Positions 24,150 to 32,676 of a stretch of DNA of 64,000 nt are shown here, one piece after another; within the stretch, counting starts at the first letter, position 1; every line of letters begins with the position of its first letter. The stretch is taken from assembly GCF_900104065.1 (NCBI RefSeq), contig NZ_FNLC01000001.1:248001-312000 (forward strand). The letters run 5' to 3'. The translations under genes and the position numbers were made by a program. The notes beneath the pieces are model-generated. The model was not told the DNA's origin and made no database searches. It saw nothing but the letters and a program-made list of their open reading frames with translations. The stretch comes from Natronobacterium texcoconense. Its GTDB lineage: Archaea; Halobacteriota; Halobacteria; Halobacteriales; Natrialbaceae.

Positions 24150-25234
24150 TTCGACCCCCTCGTTCGTTCCAGGTCGACGGCAATCTCCTGAAGCCGCCGC
24201 ACCCGTTTCTCGACCGGTGGATGCGTATCGGTCCCCGCGCCGATAGTCGGCGTCTCCCCCTCGAGCCACGTCCGAACCTGGTCGCGGCGAGTATCGACGG
24301 CGGCCGACTCCGCTGTGGCTGGGATCGAGTTCGTGTCGGCGTCGGCACCGGTAACGGGGTTGGTCGGGACGATACACAGCGCACGCGTCCTGGCAATTCG
24401 CAGGTCCGTTGCCGGCGTGTCCGTCGTCTCGGCGAGCGTCGTCAGCGCAGTCGCGAGAGCGAGGGGATTACCCGTCGTCCGGGCGGCCGCGGCGTCGGCG
24501 GCGAACTCCCGTGCGTGAGAGAGGGTCCGCGTCGACCAGTCGGCGATCGTTGGGAACACCCACAACAGCGGTGCAACGAAGAAATACGTCAGTGCGACGA
24601 GCGGGAGAAACCACTGCAACGCAAGTTTTCCCCGGATCGTCAGCTCGTCGGGATCGAACAGTGCCCGACGTGCCAGCCGCGCCGCGTGATAGACTCGATC
24701 GGCGATCTCGACGAACAGCGTCGTGATCGTCATCAGCGTCACGTCGCGGTTGGCGACGTGAGCGAGTTCGTGGGCGAGGACGGCCTCGAGTTCGTCGCTG
24801 TCGAGTCGCTCTATGAGGCCCGTCGAGACGACGATCGTCGCGTCGGTGAACCGGCCGATCGTGTAACAGCTCGGTTCCTCACCGTCGACGACGCGAACGT
24901 TCGGCTCGGGAACGTCGGCGGTCATCGAGAGGCGGCGGACGATGCGGCCGACTTCGTGGTCGGCGTCGCCGCTGCTCGCTCTCGAGAGCACGCGGTTGTA
25001 GCCGTAGTACACCTGTGCGCCGAGAAACGCCGCGACCAGCACCGCTGCGGTGAGCCAGGAAACCGGCAACCGAAAGACGTCGACGGCGACCGTTCCGTGC
25101 TGGAGGAAGACGATGCTCCCAGCGACGAGCCACGGCAGGAACACGCCGTAGGCCCACAGGACGACGAGGACGAACAGCGCGTTCACCGCGACGAAAACGG
25201 CGAGAACGCTACAGATTCGGAGACGAAGGTTCAT
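24146..25234 (-). CDS. M48-family membrane zinc metalloprotease (HtpX-like)
   Basis: The 362-residue protein has two N-terminal membrane helices (about 8-45), a third near 58-78, and the zinc-binding HEXXH motif as His155-Glu-Leu-Ala-His159 in VLAHELAHVANRD. The third ligand region is REFAADAAAA, followed by two more hydrophobic segments. HtpX proteases degrade misfolded membrane proteins. It is the first gene of the operon M48-DUF4129-DUF7269-DUF58-DUF7519; every junction overlaps by 4 bp, so one regulated transcript is likely. A protease plus a DUF58/MoxR-type assembly set suggests membrane-protein maturation or quality control. Confidence 0.9.
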   Translation of the reverse strand: MNLRLRICSVLAVFVAVNALFVLVVLWAYGVFLPWLVAGSIVFLQHGTVAVDVFRLPVSWLTAAVLVAAFLGAQVYYGYNRVLSRASSGDADHEVGRIVRRLSMTADVPEPNVRVVDGEEPSCYTIGRFTDATIVVSTGLIERLDSDELEAVLAHELAHVANRDVTLMTITTLFVEIADRVYHAARLARRALFDPDELTIRGKLALQWFLPLVALTYFFVAPLLWVFPTIADWSTRTLSHAREFAADAAAARTTGNPLALATALTTLAETTDTPATDLRIARTRALCIVPTNPVTGADADTNSIPATAESAAVDTRRDQVRTWLEGETPTIGAGTDTHPPVEKRVRRLQEIAVDLERTRGSK

Positions 25235-25416
25235 GGAGGGCGTTACTTCGGATTTCCGTTACAATGTCAAAAATTTTCCCCGACCGTTTCGGTCCGGGAA
25301 ACGTTCGTCGCGACCGCGAGTAAGCATGGGGTGGAGCCTGTGACCTCGTCACACGACGAATGGAGCCCGATCCGTCGGGCTTTTGGCGTCCCAACCCCGA
25401 ATATCGGTCGAGACGA

Positions 25417-26670
25417 ATGGCCCGGTACCACATCGAAACGTACGGCTGTACGTCGAACCGCGGAGAGAGCCGCGAGATCGAGCGGCGGCTCCGGGACGCG
25501 GGACATTACCGGGTCGACGGCCCCGGGGAGGCCGACGTCGCCATCCTCAACACCTGTACCGTCGTCGAGAAGACCGAACGGAACATGCTCCGTCGGGCCG
25601 AGGAACTGGCCGACGAGACGGCCGACCTCTACATCACGGGCTGTATGGCCCTCGCTCAGGGCGAGGAGTTCGCCGCGGCCGACGTCGACGGCGAGGTCCT
25701 CCACTGGGACGAGGTCCCCCAGGCCGTCACCAACGGCGAGTGTCCGACGACCACGCCCGACGCCGACCCCATCCTCGACGGCGTCGTCGGCATCCTCCCC
25801 ATCGCACGGGGCTGTATGTCCGACTGTTCGTACTGCATCACGAAGAAGGCGACTGGGAAGATCGACTCGCCGTCGATCGAGGAGAACGTCCGCAAGGCCC
25901 GCGCGCTCGTCCACGCGGGCGCGAAAGAAATACGTATCACCGGACAGGACACCGGCGTCTACGGCTGGGACACGGGCGAACGAAAACTCCACGAGTTGCT
26001 CGAGCGCATCTGTGCTATCGACGGCGACTTCCGCGTCCGCGTGGGGATGGCCAACCCGAAGGGCGTCCACGGTATCCGCGAGGAACTCGCCGAGGTCTTC
26101 GCCGAAAACGAGAAGCTGTACGACTTCCTGCACGCGCCCGTCCAGTCCGGCAGCGACGACGTGCTCGGCGACATGCGCCGCCAACACCAGGTCGAAGAGT
26201 ACCTCGAGGTCGTCGACGTCTTCGACGACGCACTCGACTACTGGACGCTGTCGACGGACTTCATCGTCGGTTTCCCCACCGAAACCGACCACGACCACGA
26301 ACAGTCGATGGCGTTGCTCCGGGAAACCCGCCCGGAGAAGATCAACGTCACCCGCTTCTCGAAGCGCCCGGGCACCGACGCCGCCGAGATGAAGGGACTT
26401 GGCGGCACCGTCAAGAAGGAACGCTCGAAGGAGATGAGCGAACTCAAACGCGACATCGTCGCCGACGCCTACGAGTCGATGGTCGGCGAACGCCGCGAGG
26501 ACTGTCTCGTCGTCGAGGAGGGAACCGCCGACTCCGTGAAGTGCCGCGATTCGGCCTATCGGCAGGTCATCGTCCAGAACGCGACCGACCACGGCTTAGC
26601 GCCCGGCGACTTCGTCGACCTCGAGATCACGGCCCACGAGACGATGTACGCGTTCGGGAAGCCGGTCTAG
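25417..26670 (+). CDS. tRNA t6A37 methylthiotransferase (e-MtaB/CDKAL1-like)
   Basis: The 417-residue radical SAM enzyme converts t6A37 to ms2t6A in ANN-decoding tRNAs. The N-terminal UPF0004 domain holds three cluster ligands, Cys11 (ETYGCTSNRGESRE), Cys47 (LNTCTVVEKTE) and Cys76 (YITGCMA). The radical SAM motif is Cys133-x3-Cys137-x2-Cys140 (CMSDCSYC). A C-terminal TRAM domain (EDCLVVEEG, TAHETMYAFGKPV) binds tRNA. ATG 25417 is chosen because MARYHIETYGC matches family starts; an in-frame ATG at 25360 adds only a basic stretch. Confidence 0.93.
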   Translation: MARYHIETYGCTSNRGESREIERRLRDAGHYRVDGPGEADVAILNTCTVVEKTERNMLRRAEELADETADLYITGCMALAQGEEFAAADVDGEVLHWDEVPQAVTNGECPTTTPDADPILDGVVGILPIARGCMSDCSYCITKKATGKIDSPSIEENVRKARALVHAGAKEIRITGQDTGVYGWDTGERKLHELLERICAIDGDFRVRVGMANPKGVHGIREELAEVFAENEKLYDFLHAPVQSGSDDVLGDMRRQHQVEEYLEVVDVFDDALDYWTLSTDFIVGFPTETDHDHEQSMALLRETRPEKINVTRFSKRPGTDAAEMKGLGGTVKKERSKEMSELKRDIVADAYESMVGERREDCLVVEEGTADSVKCRDSAYRQVIVQNATDHGLAPGDFVDLEITAHETMYAFGKPV

Positions 26671-26672
26671 GG

Positions 26673-26679
26673 TTTTTAC
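26673..26679 (+). promoter_or_regulatory. TATA box of the glutaredoxin-like gene
   Basis: TTTTTAC lies 23-29 nt upstream of ATG 26702 and immediately after the stop of the methylthiotransferase gene, supporting a separate leaderless transcript. Confidence 0.55.
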
Positions 26680-26701
26680 CTGATTGGGACGAACGGAGCG
26701 T

Positions 26702-26938
26702 ATGGTCACGCTGTACGAACTCGACGGCTGTCCGTACTGCGAACGCGTCGCCGATCGACTCGAGGAACTGGACGTCGACTACGAGAGCGTGTGGGTCGAC
26801 GCACTCCACTCCGACCGTGACGAAGTCAAGCGAGTCTCCGGTCAGCGCGGCGTTCCGGTAGTTGTCGACGAGGAGTACGGCGTGACGATGGCCGAGTCGG
26901 ACCGAATTCTCGAGTTCCTCGACGAGATGTACGCGTAG
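26702..26938 (+). CDS. Glutaredoxin-like / GST N-terminal domain protein
   Basis: The 78-residue thioredoxin-fold protein begins MVTLYELDGCPYCERVADRLEEL with a CPYC redox pair (Cys10, Cys13) and ends with GVPVVVDEEYGVTMAESDRILEFLDEMYA. The cis-Pro (GVPVV) and the SDRI segment match glutathione S-transferase N-terminal/glutaredoxin domains. Haloarchaea use gamma-glutamylcysteine, so the natural thiol may be that rather than glutathione. It abuts the convergent HIT gene with no gap. Substrate unknown. Confidence 0.86.
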   Translation: MVTLYELDGCPYCERVADRLEELDVDYESVWVDALHSDRDEVKRVSGQRGVPVVVDEEYGVTMAESDRILEFLDEMYA

Positions 26939-27478
26939 TTACTCGAAGACGACCGCACTGTTCTCGTCCGGAACCGTAGCACCCTCTTGCTCGGCGAACG
27001 CCTCGTGGAGGTGATCGTACGTTTCCTCGAGAGCCTCGACGATCACCGTCGTATCGCTGAGCACGGGCATGAAGTTCGTATCGCCCTGCCAGCGCGGAAC
27101 GATGTGGGTATGCAGGTGGTCGTCGATGGAGCCACCGGCACCGTCTCCCAGGTTCAGGCCGGCGTTGAATCCGTCGGGTTCGATCGAATCCTCGAGGGCG
27201 TCGAATGTCCGCTGTTTCAGCTGGGCGTGACCGAGCAATTGCTCGTCGGTGAGCTCGCCGTACTCCCCGGTATGGGCGTACGGAATGACCATGACGTGAC
27301 CTGGATTGTACGGATAGTTGTTCAGGAGGACGAACGCGTGGTCGTTGCGTGCGACGAGCCGGTTCTCCCGCTCGTCGTCGAGCTCCGGAAGTTCACAGAA
27401 GACACAGTCGTCGATATCCGGGTTTTTCTCGTCGCGTCTGATCCACTCGATCCGCCAGGGTGCAAACACCTGCTCCAT
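26939..27478 (-). CDS. HIT family protein (Ap4A hydrolase/phosphorylase-like)
   Basis: The 179-residue protein has the histidine triad HLHTHIVPRW (His121, His123, His125) and the N-terminal signature MEQVFAPWRIEWIRRDEKN, typical of archaeal HIT proteins. DDCVFCEL supplies a CxxC pair. These enzymes cleave dinucleoside polyphosphates or AMP-phosphoramidates. Starts at 27490 (MSSGMEQVF) and 27565 are possible, but the TATATA at 27503-27508 is 25-30 nt from 27478 and only 13-18 nt from 27490, so 27478 is preferred. Confidence 0.88.
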   Translation of the reverse strand: MEQVFAPWRIEWIRRDEKNPDIDDCVFCELPELDDERENRLVARNDHAFVLLNNYPYNPGHVMVIPYAHTGEYGELTDEQLLGHAQLKQRTFDALEDSIEPDGFNAGLNLGDGAGGSIDDHLHTHIVPRWQGDTNFMPVLSDTTVIVEALEETYDHLHEAFAEQEGATVPDENSAVVFE

Positions 27479-27502
27479 ACCGGAGGACATGGGAGAGACT
27501 CC

Positions 27503-27508
27503 TATATA
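27503..27508 (-). promoter_or_regulatory. TATA box deciding the start of the HIT gene
   Basis: TATATA (27503-27508) is 25-30 nt upstream of ATG 27478 but too close to ATG 27490. A second TATA-like run at 27560-27568 is too far for either and may be unrelated. Confidence 0.5.
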
Positions 27509-27622
27509 CTGTCGGTGAGACCCGATCCGCTCGAGTGTGGGGTTGTCTATGTCAAAGGATACCATATACTATCCGCGCGCGACGGTAAATCACTCGATCA
27601 CTGAACGAAATAATTTGTTTCC

Positions 27623-27820
27623 ATGACGAATCGTGATGTCACTGTAAGTGAATTTAGGGGCGCAAAGACATTCACAATAAGAACACTATATAGGCTGCTA
27701 AACGATATTGAACGATCTAAAGAAGTTGTGTCGATTCACAACCTCTGGTTAAGGAATTCCGACTCAGAACTCGAAATCGTGCGGAGGTTTAAGATGGTCC
27801 TGTCGATAGCAGTCGAGTAA
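27623..27820 (+). CDS. Hypothetical 65-residue protein in an AT-rich patch
   Basis: The frame (MTNRDVTVSEFRGAKTFT and on) contains probable helix TIRTLYRLLNDIERSKEVV and strand FKMVLSIAVE. Base composition is clearly lower in GC than the surroundings, and codons such as AAA, ATA, AGA and TTA, rare elsewhere in the window, are used. This suggests recent acquisition. Its stop and the next ATG share a base (TAATG), so it is translationally coupled to the zinc-ribbon gene. No family recognised. Confidence 0.6.
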   Translation: MTNRDVTVSEFRGAKTFTIRTLYRLLNDIERSKEVVSIHNLWLRNSDSELEIVRRFKMVLSIAVE

Positions 27821-28020
27821 TGGCAACGACTGATAACTCATTCAACGGGATAACCGAACACTGTGACGAATGCGGACTCGAAACGATACACGAAGTGTCC
27901 GTGCAGATTCGAACGGAAAGCGTCAAACAGGAGAACGCGCAGTTCTCCCGTGAACCCTACCGCGTGAGCGAGTGCCAGCGATGTGGAACGCGCACGAGCC
28001 AGCGGATGAACAACGCGTAA
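27820..28020 (+). CDS. Small zinc beta-ribbon protein (DUF7835-like)
   Basis: A 66-residue protein with two Cys pairs, HCDECGLE (Cys15, Cys18) and CQRCGTR (Cys52, Cys55), separated by a strand (TIHEVSVQIRTE) and a polar stretch. This matches the haloarchaeal DUF7835 zinc ribbon family. It is the second gene of a two-gene unit with the AT-rich ORF upstream (TAATG overlap). Function unknown; nucleic-acid binding is plausible. Confidence 0.75.
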   Translation: MATTDNSFNGITEHCDECGLETIHEVSVQIRTESVKQENAQFSREPYRVSECQRCGTRTSQRMNNA

Positions 28021-28116
28021 ATAACCCGTTAACGACCCCCCATTACTCACCGGACCCCAAACGACCGAACAGCGATTGCCACTCGTCTACAGCGTCTCGT
28101 CAACCGGTTGTTGACC

Positions 28117-29016
28117 TCACTCGGCAGTCGTCACTTCGCACCCGTCCTCGGTGACGATGACGGTGTGTTCTTTCTGGCTGACGAGACAGCCGTCGTCTTC
28201 CTGTAGTACCGGATAGCCGTGGACGATGTCGTTGCGCTTGAGCCGTCGCAGCGCCATCTCAGCACGGTCGGTCTCGAGCCACCGGGTCGCGAACGGCAGT
28301 GTCCGGAACTCGTCGGTAATCTGTTCGAGCGCCTCGCGTGCGTCCCGGTTTCGGATCTTCCCTTCCCGTTCGAGCGCGTAGATCTCCTCGCTTGCGCCTT
28401 CGGTGACCTTGCCGCCGCCGTCGGTCGCGAACGGTTCGATGGCCACGACGTCGCCGACCTCGAGAGTGGCTCCCTGCGAGACGGCGCGGTTGGGAATGTT
28501 CGGGTCGGTGTGCTGTTCCCAGTGGCCAAGCCCGTGACCGGTGAGGTTGACGACGGGATTGAAGCCGTAGCCGTCGATGACGTCTTCGATCTCAGCACCG
28601 ATCTCGCCGGTGCCGACGCCGGGTTCGATCACGTCGATGGCGGCCTCGAGCGCCTGTTCCGACGCCTCGGCGAGTTCGGGGTTCCCGGAGAGGTCGACGG
28701 TGATCGCGGTGTCGGCCAGCCAGCCGTCGACGTGGACGCCGATGTCCAGGTTGATCATCTCCTCGCCGAAGGTCGTCTCGTCGTCGATCGACGGCGTCGC
28801 GTGGGCCGCCTCGTGGTCGACGGAGATGTTGACGGGGAAGGCGGGTTCGCCACCCAGTTCGCGGATCCGGTCTTCCGCGTACTCGGCTATCTCGAGGTGG
28901 CTCGCTCCGACCTCGACGCGGTCGGCGGTTTCCTCGCGTACCTGTGCGAGGATTTCGCCAGCTTCGCGGTGCTTCTCGTACTTCTCGGACTGAAGGTCCA
29001 CCTCGGATTCGGACAT
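28117..29016 (-). CDS. map: Type II methionine aminopeptidase
   Basis: The 299-residue dinuclear metalloenzyme removes the initiator Met from nascent proteins. Pita-bread-fold landmarks are present: INLDIGVHVDGWLADTAITVDL (metal Asp residues), TGHGLGHWEQHTDPNIPN (catalytic His region), EPFATDGGGKVTEG (metal Glu), and the C-terminal QKEHTVIVTEDGCEVTT with the last metal Glu. The helical insertion marking type II (archaeal/eukaryotic) enzymes is in the region LPFATRWLETDRAEMALRRL. TCTTTTTGCC lies about 27 nt upstream of the start. Standard length and single copy. Confidence 0.95.
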   Translation of the reverse strand: MSESEVDLQSEKYEKHREAGEILAQVREETADRVEVGASHLEIAEYAEDRIRELGGEPAFPVNISVDHEAAHATPSIDDETTFGEEMINLDIGVHVDGWLADTAITVDLSGNPELAEASEQALEAAIDVIEPGVGTGEIGAEIEDVIDGYGFNPVVNLTGHGLGHWEQHTDPNIPNRAVSQGATLEVGDVVAIEPFATDGGGKVTEGASEEIYALEREGKIRNRDAREALEQITDEFRTLPFATRWLETDRAEMALRRLKRNDIVHGYPVLQEDDGCLVSQKEHTVIVTEDGCEVTTAE

Positions 29017-29082
29017 GTACCGGGATTGTGCCGGTCGGCAAAAAGAGGTTCCGCCTCGGGGCTATCCCGCCACTCGAACCTG

Positions 29083-29205
29083 TCAGCGGTCCGTTCGACC
29101 GTCGATCCAGCGACACTCCGGACAGGTGTCGACGCCCTGGACGTTCGAGAGCGTCGTCTCACAGCGCGGGCAGTGTCGCGTGCCGTGATGTGGGGATTGG
29201 AGCAT
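29083..29205 (-). CDS. Tiny zinc-ribbon protein (40 residues)
   Basis: This frame, too short for routine ORF calling, reads [19 protein letters not shown] and on, with two Cys pairs CPRC and CPEC 16 residues apart, ending [17 protein letters not shown] box (AATAAAA at 29231-29237 on the plus strand) lies 26-32 nt upstream, which supports real transcription. It sits 66 bp upstream of map on the same strand. Similar 40-60-residue zinc proteins are common in haloarchaea; function unknown. Confidence 0.6.
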   Translation of the reverse strand: MLQSPHHGTRHCPRCETTLSNVQGVDTCPECRWIDGRTDR

Positions 29206-29230
29206 TGGTCGTGGCAAGGAACACGACAAT

Positions 29231-29237
29231 AATAAAA
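29231..29237 (-). promoter_or_regulatory. TATA box of the 40-residue zinc protein gene
   Basis: Coding-strand TTTTATT at 26-32 nt before ATG 29205, in an otherwise GC-rich region. It is the main evidence that the small ORF is expressed. Confidence 0.5.
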
Positions 29238-29288
29238 CTATCCTACGTCAATCGTCGTAACCGGGCGGAGGATCGGGGACAGAACCGA

Positions 29289-30185
29289 TCAGTCCCGATG
29301 GTGTGCCGTCTGCATCTGGGAACTGTTGTAGGCCGAGCCGAGATTTCCGCGTGCGTCGACGACGATGAGTCCCGCAGTCGAACCGGTGAGCTCCCCGAAC
29401 TCGGAAATCGCGAGGTTGGCTGCCTCGCTTGCCTCGAGGCCGCGTTCGACGTGGCGTGCGGCGCGTCTCGAGAGCGTCACGCGCGCGATGTCTTCACCGG
29501 CACCCGTTGCGCTCACCGCCGCCGACGGCGAACAGTAGAAGCCGGAGCCGACCTGCGGAACGTCACCGACGCGGCCGGCGAGCGCGAGCCATCGTCCGCC
29601 GGTCGAGGTCGCCGCCGCGAGCGACTCGCCGTCGAAGGCGACTACGCCGACTGTGTCGTGGTCGTGTTCGTCTTTTGGCTCGTCCCGACCGTCGGGATCC
29701 GACTGGCCGTACCGGTCGTGAATCGACTCGAGTTGGGCACGGACGTCGTCGGTCGACTCGAGGTCTTCTTCAGTCCACTTCTCGCGCGTGCGCTCGGACC
29801 AGAGGTCGACGTCCGTCTCGATTCCGTAAGCGTCGGCCAGCGAGACGGCGTGATCGCCGGAGACGAATCCGTGGGGGGTTTCCTCCATGACGACTCGTGC
29901 GGCGCTGACAGCGTGTTCGACGCCTTCCATCGAACAGGCCGCGCCAACCGCTCGGTCGTCGGTCATGATCCCCGCGTCCGTCCGAATCTCCCCGTCGCTC
30001 TGGACGGCGCTGCCGACGCCGGCGTTGAACCGCGGCGAGGACTCGAGGACGTGTATTGCGGCCTCGACCGCGTCGACTGGTTCCGATTCCGCTGTCCCGG
30101 CTTCGGCCGCCTCCTCGAGGACTGCCTGTCTGGGTTCTGGTTCGTCGGGTTCGCTGCCGGCACCACCGTGAACGAGTACCTGCAT
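29289..30185 (-). CDS. Isoaspartyl peptidase/L-asparaginase (Ntn hydrolase)
   Basis: The 298-residue precursor belongs to the plant/bacterial-type asparaginase family (T2). It starts VLVHGGAGS, contains NAGVGSAVQSDGEIRTDAGIM, and should self-cleave before Thr178 in HDTVGVVAFDGESLAAATSTGG to expose the catalytic threonine; GAGEDIAR and ASEAANLAISEF follow. It hydrolyses asparagine and beta-aspartyl dipeptides from damaged proteins. The linker just before the cleavage site is highly acidic and His-rich (DGRDEPKDEHDHD), as is usual for the disordered alpha-subunit tail. It is monocistronic. Confidence 0.92.
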   Translation of the reverse strand: MQVLVHGGAGSEPDEPEPRQAVLEEAAEAGTAESEPVDAVEAAIHVLESSPRFNAGVGSAVQSDGEIRTDAGIMTDDRAVGAACSMEGVEHAVSAARVVMEETPHGFVSGDHAVSLADAYGIETDVDLWSERTREKWTEEDLESTDDVRAQLESIHDRYGQSDPDGRDEPKDEHDHDTVGVVAFDGESLAAATSTGGRWLALAGRVGDVPQVGSGFYCSPSAAVSATGAGEDIARVTLSRRAARHVERGLEASEAANLAISEFGELTGSTAGLIVVDARGNLGSAYNSSQMQTAHHRD

Positions 30186-30258
30186 ACGAGCATCTGGTGG
30201 CTCCTGGTGGTAACGAGTACCGATTCCGTGCGACCGTCGCGAAACCCCTACACTTACG

Positions 30259-30609
30259 ATGGCGGCCGCTGAACCGAATCCGACGATGACGACGCTGTCG
30301 CCGCCCGTCCTGTTGATGGGGTTCTGTGCCGTGATGTCAGCCGTCGCGGTCTGGCGACTCGCAGTCGACGACGATCGCGATTCGGTCGACGTCGGGACGG
30401 TGCTGGTCGTTCTCGGGATTACGCTGGGGACTGTCCTCTGGTCGGCAGTCAGGGAATCGTGGCTGACCTGGACCGAACGCGCGGTGATCGCGACTGCCGG
30501 TGTCGTGCTTTCGGGTATCGGACTGACGCTGATCGTTCGCTACTGGAGGGGCCCGACGAGCGGCCGTCCTGGGAGCAACGATCTCGAGACCAGCGACGAT
30601 CGGCTGTAG
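30259..30609 (+). CDS. Small membrane protein, three predicted helices
   Basis: The 116-residue protein has three hydrophobic segments, about residues 15-35 (PPVLLMGFCAVMSAVAVWRLA), 45-63 (VGTVLVVLGITLGTVLW) and 74-95 (VIATAGVVLSGIGLTLIVRYW), then a polar tail. An internal ATG at 30286 (MTTLSPPVLLMGF) is an alternative start. No family recognised. A CGACT-GGC-AGTCG hairpin directly after the stop (30611-30623) may mark the transcript end. Confidence 0.65.
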   Translation: MAAAEPNPTMTTLSPPVLLMGFCAVMSAVAVWRLAVDDDRDSVDVGTVLVVLGITLGTVLWSAVRESWLTWTERAVIATAGVVLSGIGLTLIVRYWRGPTSGRPGSNDLETSDDRL

Positions 30610-30799
30610 CGACTGGCAGTCGAAATTGTACGTTTGTCACTGTCGAACCACTCTTTCGACGAATGTTTATACTATCCGCGGAGCAACATTTCGGTTGCGA
30701 GTCCTTGCTCTATCGACGGTATGACGCCACTACTCCGGAATATCTCGTTTGGTGACCGGTAGACGGTGTATCGGACCGCTTCGATAGAAATGGTAGGTC

Positions 30800-30805
30800 T
30801 TTTAC
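30800..30805 (+). promoter_or_regulatory. TATA box of icd
   Basis: TTTTAC lies 28-33 nt upstream of the icd ATG. The rest of the 223-bp gap 30610-30832 shows no gene. Confidence 0.55.
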
Positions 30806-30832
30806 CCCCTATGAGAGAACCGTACAGACGAG

Positions 30833-32095
30833 ATGAGCTACGACAAGATCGAGGTCCCCGAAGAGGGGGAGAAGATCACGCTGAAAGAAGGTACCGAGGA
30901 CGAACTCGAAGTACCTGACAACCCGATTATTCCGATTATCTACGGTGACGGCGTCGGGAGCGACGTTGGTCCAGCCGCACAGAAAGTGCTCGAGGCCGCC
31001 GCGGAGGAGACCGGCCGCGAGATCAACTGGATGCGCGTCTACGCTGGCGAGTCCGCTCGCGAGAAGTACGACGAGAACCTTCCCGACGAGACCGTCGAGG
31101 CGATCAAGGAACACCGCGTCGCGATCAAGGGGCCGCTGACGACGCCCGTCGGCGCCGGCTTCCGCTCGCTGAACGTCGGACTGCGCAAGCTACTCGATCT
31201 CTATGCAAACGTTCGACCGACCTACCACCTCGACGGCGTCCCATCGCCGGTCTCCGAGCCGAGCCAGATGGACATGGTCACCTTCCGCGAGAATACGGAA
31301 GACGTCTACGCCGGCATCGAGTGGGAAGAGGGCTCCGACGAGGTCGAAGAGGTCAAGGAGTTCGTCGAGGAGGACATGGGCTTCGACGACGTCATCCACG
31401 ACGGTCCCGTCGGCATCGGCGTCAAGCCGATCACGGAGTTTGGGACGAAGCGTCTCGTCCGCCGTGCCATCGACTACGCCCTCGAGCACGACCGTGACTC
31501 CGTTACCCTCGTCCACAAGGGTAACATCATGAAGTTCACCGAGGGTCAGTTCCGCGACTGGGGCTACGAGGTCGCCGAAGAGGAGTACGGTGACGAGGTC
31601 ATCACCGAGGACACTCTCTGGGAAGAACGCGACGGCGAAGCACCCGAAGACGCCGTGGTCGTCAACGACCGCATCGCGGACAACATGCTCCAGCAGGTGC
31701 TGACCCGGACCGACGAGTACGACATCCTCGCGACGATGAACCTCAACGGGGACTACATCTCCGACGCCTGTGGCGCCCAGATCGGTGGTCTCGGTATCGC
31801 GCCTGGCGCGAACTTTGGCGACGGCCGCCTGCTCGCCGAACCCGTCCACGGCTCCGCACCCAAATACGAGGGCCAGGACAAGGTCAACCCGACCGCCATG
31901 ATCCTCTCGGGCCGCATGATGCTCGAGTACCTCGGCTGGGACGACGCCGCCGACCTCGTGCGTGACGCCGTCGAGGAAACCATCTCCTCGGGCAAGGTCA
32001 CCTACGACCTCGAGCGCCAGCTCGAGGACGCCGAGAAGCTCGCCACCAGCGAGTTCGCCGAGGAAGTCGTCGAGAACATCGAGAACCTCGCGTAA
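30833..32095 (+). CDS. icd: NADP-dependent isocitrate dehydrogenase
   Basis: The 420-residue TCA-cycle enzyme decarboxylates isocitrate to 2-oxoglutarate. Substrate-binding residues lie in RSLNVGLRKLLDLYANVRP. Metal and cofactor motifs are MNLNGDYISDACGAQIGGLGIAPGANFGDG and HGSAPKYEGQDKVNPTAMILSG, with the C-terminal KVTYDLERQ motif typical of NADP-type enzymes. The N-terminus is acidic (DKIEVPEEGEKITLKEG). Length matches bacterial-type homodimeric IDH. It has its own promoter and no operon partners. Confidence 0.96.
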   Translation: MSYDKIEVPEEGEKITLKEGTEDELEVPDNPIIPIIYGDGVGSDVGPAAQKVLEAAAEETGREINWMRVYAGESAREKYDENLPDETVEAIKEHRVAIKGPLTTPVGAGFRSLNVGLRKLLDLYANVRPTYHLDGVPSPVSEPSQMDMVTFRENTEDVYAGIEWEEGSDEVEEVKEFVEEDMGFDDVIHDGPVGIGVKPITEFGTKRLVRRAIDYALEHDRDSVTLVHKGNIMKFTEGQFRDWGYEVAEEEYGDEVITEDTLWEERDGEAPEDAVVVNDRIADNMLQQVLTRTDEYDILATMNLNGDYISDACGAQIGGLGIAPGANFGDGRLLAEPVHGSAPKYEGQDKVNPTAMILSGRMMLEYLGWDDAADLVRDAVEETISSGKVTYDLERQLEDAEKLATSEFAEEVVENIENLA

Positions 32096-32220
32096 AGGGG
32101 TTCTCCCGCCGTCTGTTTCCCGAATACGCGTTATTTCTTGCATCGCTTCGTTCCGATCTCGAATCGCCGTCGAATCCTCGTGTCGTAACGCACTCGTCGG
32201 GCGAGTCCGTACGGACTGCC

Positions 32221-32676
32221 ATGTCAACGAACGCGGACGCGGACCTCGAGGTGCGCGCCGTCGCCGACGAGACCGAACGCGAGGACGCGCTTACGGTCCG
32301 ACACGAGGTGTTCGTCGAGGAGCAGGGCGTCGACGAGGATCTCGAGTACGACGAGCACGACGCCGATGCGGTCCACTTCGTCGCCTACGACGGCGACGAG
32401 ACGATCGGTGCTGCCCGGCTGCGTGAACTCGGGGACGGCGATGTCGGCAAGGTCGAACGCGTCGCCGTCCTCGAGTCGCGACGTGGTGAGGGGATTGGGC
32501 GGAAAGTGATGGCAGCAATCGAGGAGTGTGCGACCGAACTCGGGCTGGCGAAACTCAAACTCCACTCGCAGACCCACGCCGCGGAGTTCTACGACCGACT
32601 CGGGTACGAGCGACACGGTGAGGAGTTCGAGGAGGCAGGGATTCCGCACGTCGAGATGCGGAAGTCGCTACAGTAG
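32221..32676 (+). CDS. GNAT family N-acetyltransferase (ElaA/YjcF-like)
   Basis: The 151-residue protein has the GNAT fold: EEQGVDEDLEYDEHD near residue 37, GAARLRELGDGDVGKVERVAVLESRRGEGIGRKVM (acetyl-CoA pyrophosphate loop RRGEGIG), and the C-terminal AAEFYDRLGYERHGEEFEEAGIPHVEM. The last blocks are typical of the ElaA/YjcF group. The acceptor substrate is unknown. No clear TATA box is seen in the 125 bp after icd, so read-through from icd is possible. Confidence 0.9.
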   Translation: MSTNADADLEVRAVADETEREDALTVRHEVFVEEQGVDEDLEYDEHDADAVHFVAYDGDETIGAARLRELGDGDVGKVERVAVLESRRGEGIGRKVMAAIEECATELGLAKLKLHSQTHAAEFYDRLGYERHGEEFEEAGIPHVEMRKSLQ

